NCBI GenBank assembly: GCA_002311835.1
Contig: DBZY01000044.1
Span: forward strand, 1 to 16,632
Direction of reading: 5' to 3'
Source of the DNA: Proteobacteria bacterium UBA1148
GTDB taxonomy: Bacteria; Pseudomonadota; Gammaproteobacteria; Steroidobacterales; Rariloculaceae
DNA: 16,632 nt
Shown piece after piece: positions 15,436-16,632 of this stretch (positions are counted from its first letter, which is position 1; each line of letters starts with the position of its first letter). The notes under the pieces were generated by a model that had not been told where the DNA came from, ran no database searches, and saw nothing but the letters and a program-made list of their open reading frames with translations. The position numbers were made by a program, and so were the translations under genes.

Positions 15436-16632
15436 TCAGCGCGTACGAGAGCTTGCCCCAAATGTAACTGAAAACTGAATCGGCTCGCCCGCACGCTCAA
15501 TAATAACGGTACTCTCCTCACCCGGCCTTACTTCCCGCAGGACAAACATGAGATCGTAGATGTCGCGCACTTCGCGACCGGCCAACTCTATAATCCGGTC
15601 TCCTCGCTGAAGTCCGGCTTCGTCTGCCGGACCTCCGGCACGTACACCCGATAGAAGCATGCCTGGGCGGTTGTCAGGCGAACCCGTGTAGTCAGGAATA
15701 GTACCTAGGGAGGCACCGTAGCCACGAATATCACCTATGGGAGCAGGGGCCTCTGACTCTCTGTAAGTCAAACCATCCAATGCCGTCAGATCGGTTGCAA
15801 GTTCGGCCACCAGGTTAGCAATGCGCACGCCCCCAGCTGCGTTGATGAGTGCTGAGTCATCGGATGGTTTGTGATAATCCTCATGGGTGCCTGTAAAAAA
15901 GTGGAGGACCGGGACGCCGGCAGCGTAGAACGGCATTTGATCCGAAGGGCCATACCCGTCGCCACCCAGTTGACAACTAAGTGTCAGTGCGTTGCAGATC
16001 GGTTTGACGATCAAGTCCCACTCCTCGGCTGATTCACTCCCCAAAACTGAAACCCGATTGTTCCGAAGTCTCCCGACCATATCCATATTGAGCATAGCCA
16101 CCAAGTCTGCCGGTGCGGTGCCCGGAAGCGGCGTGCGGATGAAGTAGCTTGATCCAAGAAGGCCAGCTTCCTCCCCAGTGAAGGCGACAAACACGACATC
16201 ACGGCTGAGTTCATCTCTCCGCGCTGATAGTATGCGTGCCGCCTCTAGCAGAGCTGCTGTGCCAGAAGCATTATCGTCTGCACCGTTATGGGGTTCATCC
16301 AGCCCCGGTGCAAGAGAAGCCTGACCACCAAACCCAAGGTGATCGTAGTGGGCGCCCAACAGCACGGCCCCTGGTAGTTGTTCAGGTGCCGTGAGTCGCC
16401 CTACTATGTTGTGTACCTCACGGGTATGTTCGATCAATTCGGAAATGAGTCCGACTTGATGCGCCCCAGTGAGAAGCTGTTCCGCCCAAACCCGCTTGAG
16501 CACCGCCACAGGAATACCAGCACTGCCCTGTGAATCAACACGCAGTCTCAGGAGTGGGGGCTCACTCCCCCTTTCACCATCGAACGGCAAGTCGGCTACC
16601 AACATACCGACCGCACCATGTTCGCGAGCCGT
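15436..16632 (-). CDS. M28-family metallopeptidase with PA and PDZ regions (partial, start beyond window)
   Basis: The frame is open to the right edge, so the visible 398 residues lack the N-terminus, probably with the signal peptide. Residues about 1-50 (REHGAVGMLVAD, then GIPVAVLKRVWAEQLL) look like the second half of a PA domain. The peptidase core has all M28 zinc-site residues: His95 and Asp97 in GAHYDH, Asp119/Asp120 in NGADDNASG, Glu154 and Glu155 in TGEEAG, Asp184 in NMDMVGR and His254 in DYHKPSDD. A PDZ domain fills about 322-392 (PGMLLSGVRAGGPADEAGLQRGD). Such enzymes are usually exported di-zinc aminopeptidases; the PDZ probably binds substrate or a partner. An in-frame ATG at 16605 is internal to the PA region and unlikely to be the start. 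Confidence 0.9.
   Translation of the reverse strand, partial: TAREHGAVGMLVADLPFDGERGSEPPLLRLRVDSQGSAGIPVAVLKRVWAEQLLTGAHQVGLISELIEHTREVHNIVGRLTAPEQLPGAVLLGAHYDHLGFGGQASLAPGLDEPHNGADDNASGTAALLEAARILSARRDELSRDVVFVAFTGEEAGLLGSSYFIRTPLPGTAPADLVAMLNMDMVGRLRNNRVSVLGSESAEEWDLIVKPICNALTLSCQLGGDGYGPSDQMPFYAAGVPVLHFFTGTHEDYHKPSDDSALINAAGGVRIANLVAELATDLTALDGLTYRESEAPAPIGDIRGYGASLGTIPDYTGSPDNRPGMLLSGVRAGGPADEAGLQRGDRIIELAGREVRDIYDLMFVLREVRPGEESTVIIERAGEPIQFSVTFGASSRTR

Noticed and set aside
1..16632. CRISPR array, tRNA, insertion sequence, prophage, toxin-antitoxin or defence genes
   Set aside because: No regularly spaced direct repeats, cloverleaf, transposase, integrase or small toxin-antitoxin gene pair was seen; nearly all the window is filled by the listed genes.

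Overview
The window reads as a chromosomal segment of a gammaproteobacterium. Fifteen named bacterial roles are not needed to see this: lipid A/Kdo genes (msbA, lpxK, kdsB), a complete lipoprotein-export set with two distinct LolC and LolE proteins, sfsA and mfd all lie together. A separate lolC and lolE pair, and the grouping exbB-exbD-(msbA)-lpxK-kdsB-ptpA beside a lol operon and mfd, recall Pseudomonas and E. coli gene orders (from memory, not searched). Base composition looks balanced, with no obvious foreign block, insertion sequence, prophage, tRNA, rRNA or CRISPR. I could not assign a genus.

Layout. Positions 1-123 hold the 3' end of a plus-strand gene with a Pro/Thr/Glu-rich tail, possibly RNase E. 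It converges on ptpA (minus), a low-molecular-weight tyrosine phosphatase. A plus-strand gene for a stand-alone MetE-type catalytic domain (865-2046) follows, and its end overlaps the end of kdsB by 25 bases. From 6613 down to 2022 runs a tight minus-strand operon: exbB-exbD-msbA-lpxK-kdsB, with overlaps or gaps of a few bases. It is preceded by a good sigma70-like promoter at 6646-6674. A 351-base gap (6614-6964) contains that promoter and several short inverted repeats. Next is a second minus-strand operon, sfsA-lolE-lolC-lolD (10898 down to 6965). mfd runs divergently on the plus strand (11130-14588). It converges, 6 bases apart, on a minus-strand crotonase-family gene of the ECHDC3 type, which follows an M28 aminopeptidase with PA, peptidase and PDZ regions whose start lies beyond the right edge.

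How the genes work together. Two outer-membrane supply lines sit side by side. KdsB activates Kdo, LpxK phosphorylates lipid A, MsbA flips the lipid A core, and an ExbB/ExbD proton-channel pair of unknown partner is transcribed with them. LolC, LolD and LolE extract lipoproteins from the inner membrane for transfer to LolA. Mfd (transcription-coupled repair), SfsA, the MetE-like enzyme, the crotonase and the peptidase are neighbours without an evident mechanistic link to this machinery.

The window is mostly conserved housekeeping DNA. I did not find a clearly new system. The points most worth a second look are the lone MetE core inserted in the envelope cluster, the crotonase that lacks both catalytic glutamates, the ExbBD pair inside the lipid A operon, and the structured 351-base gap where related genomes often carry comEC.
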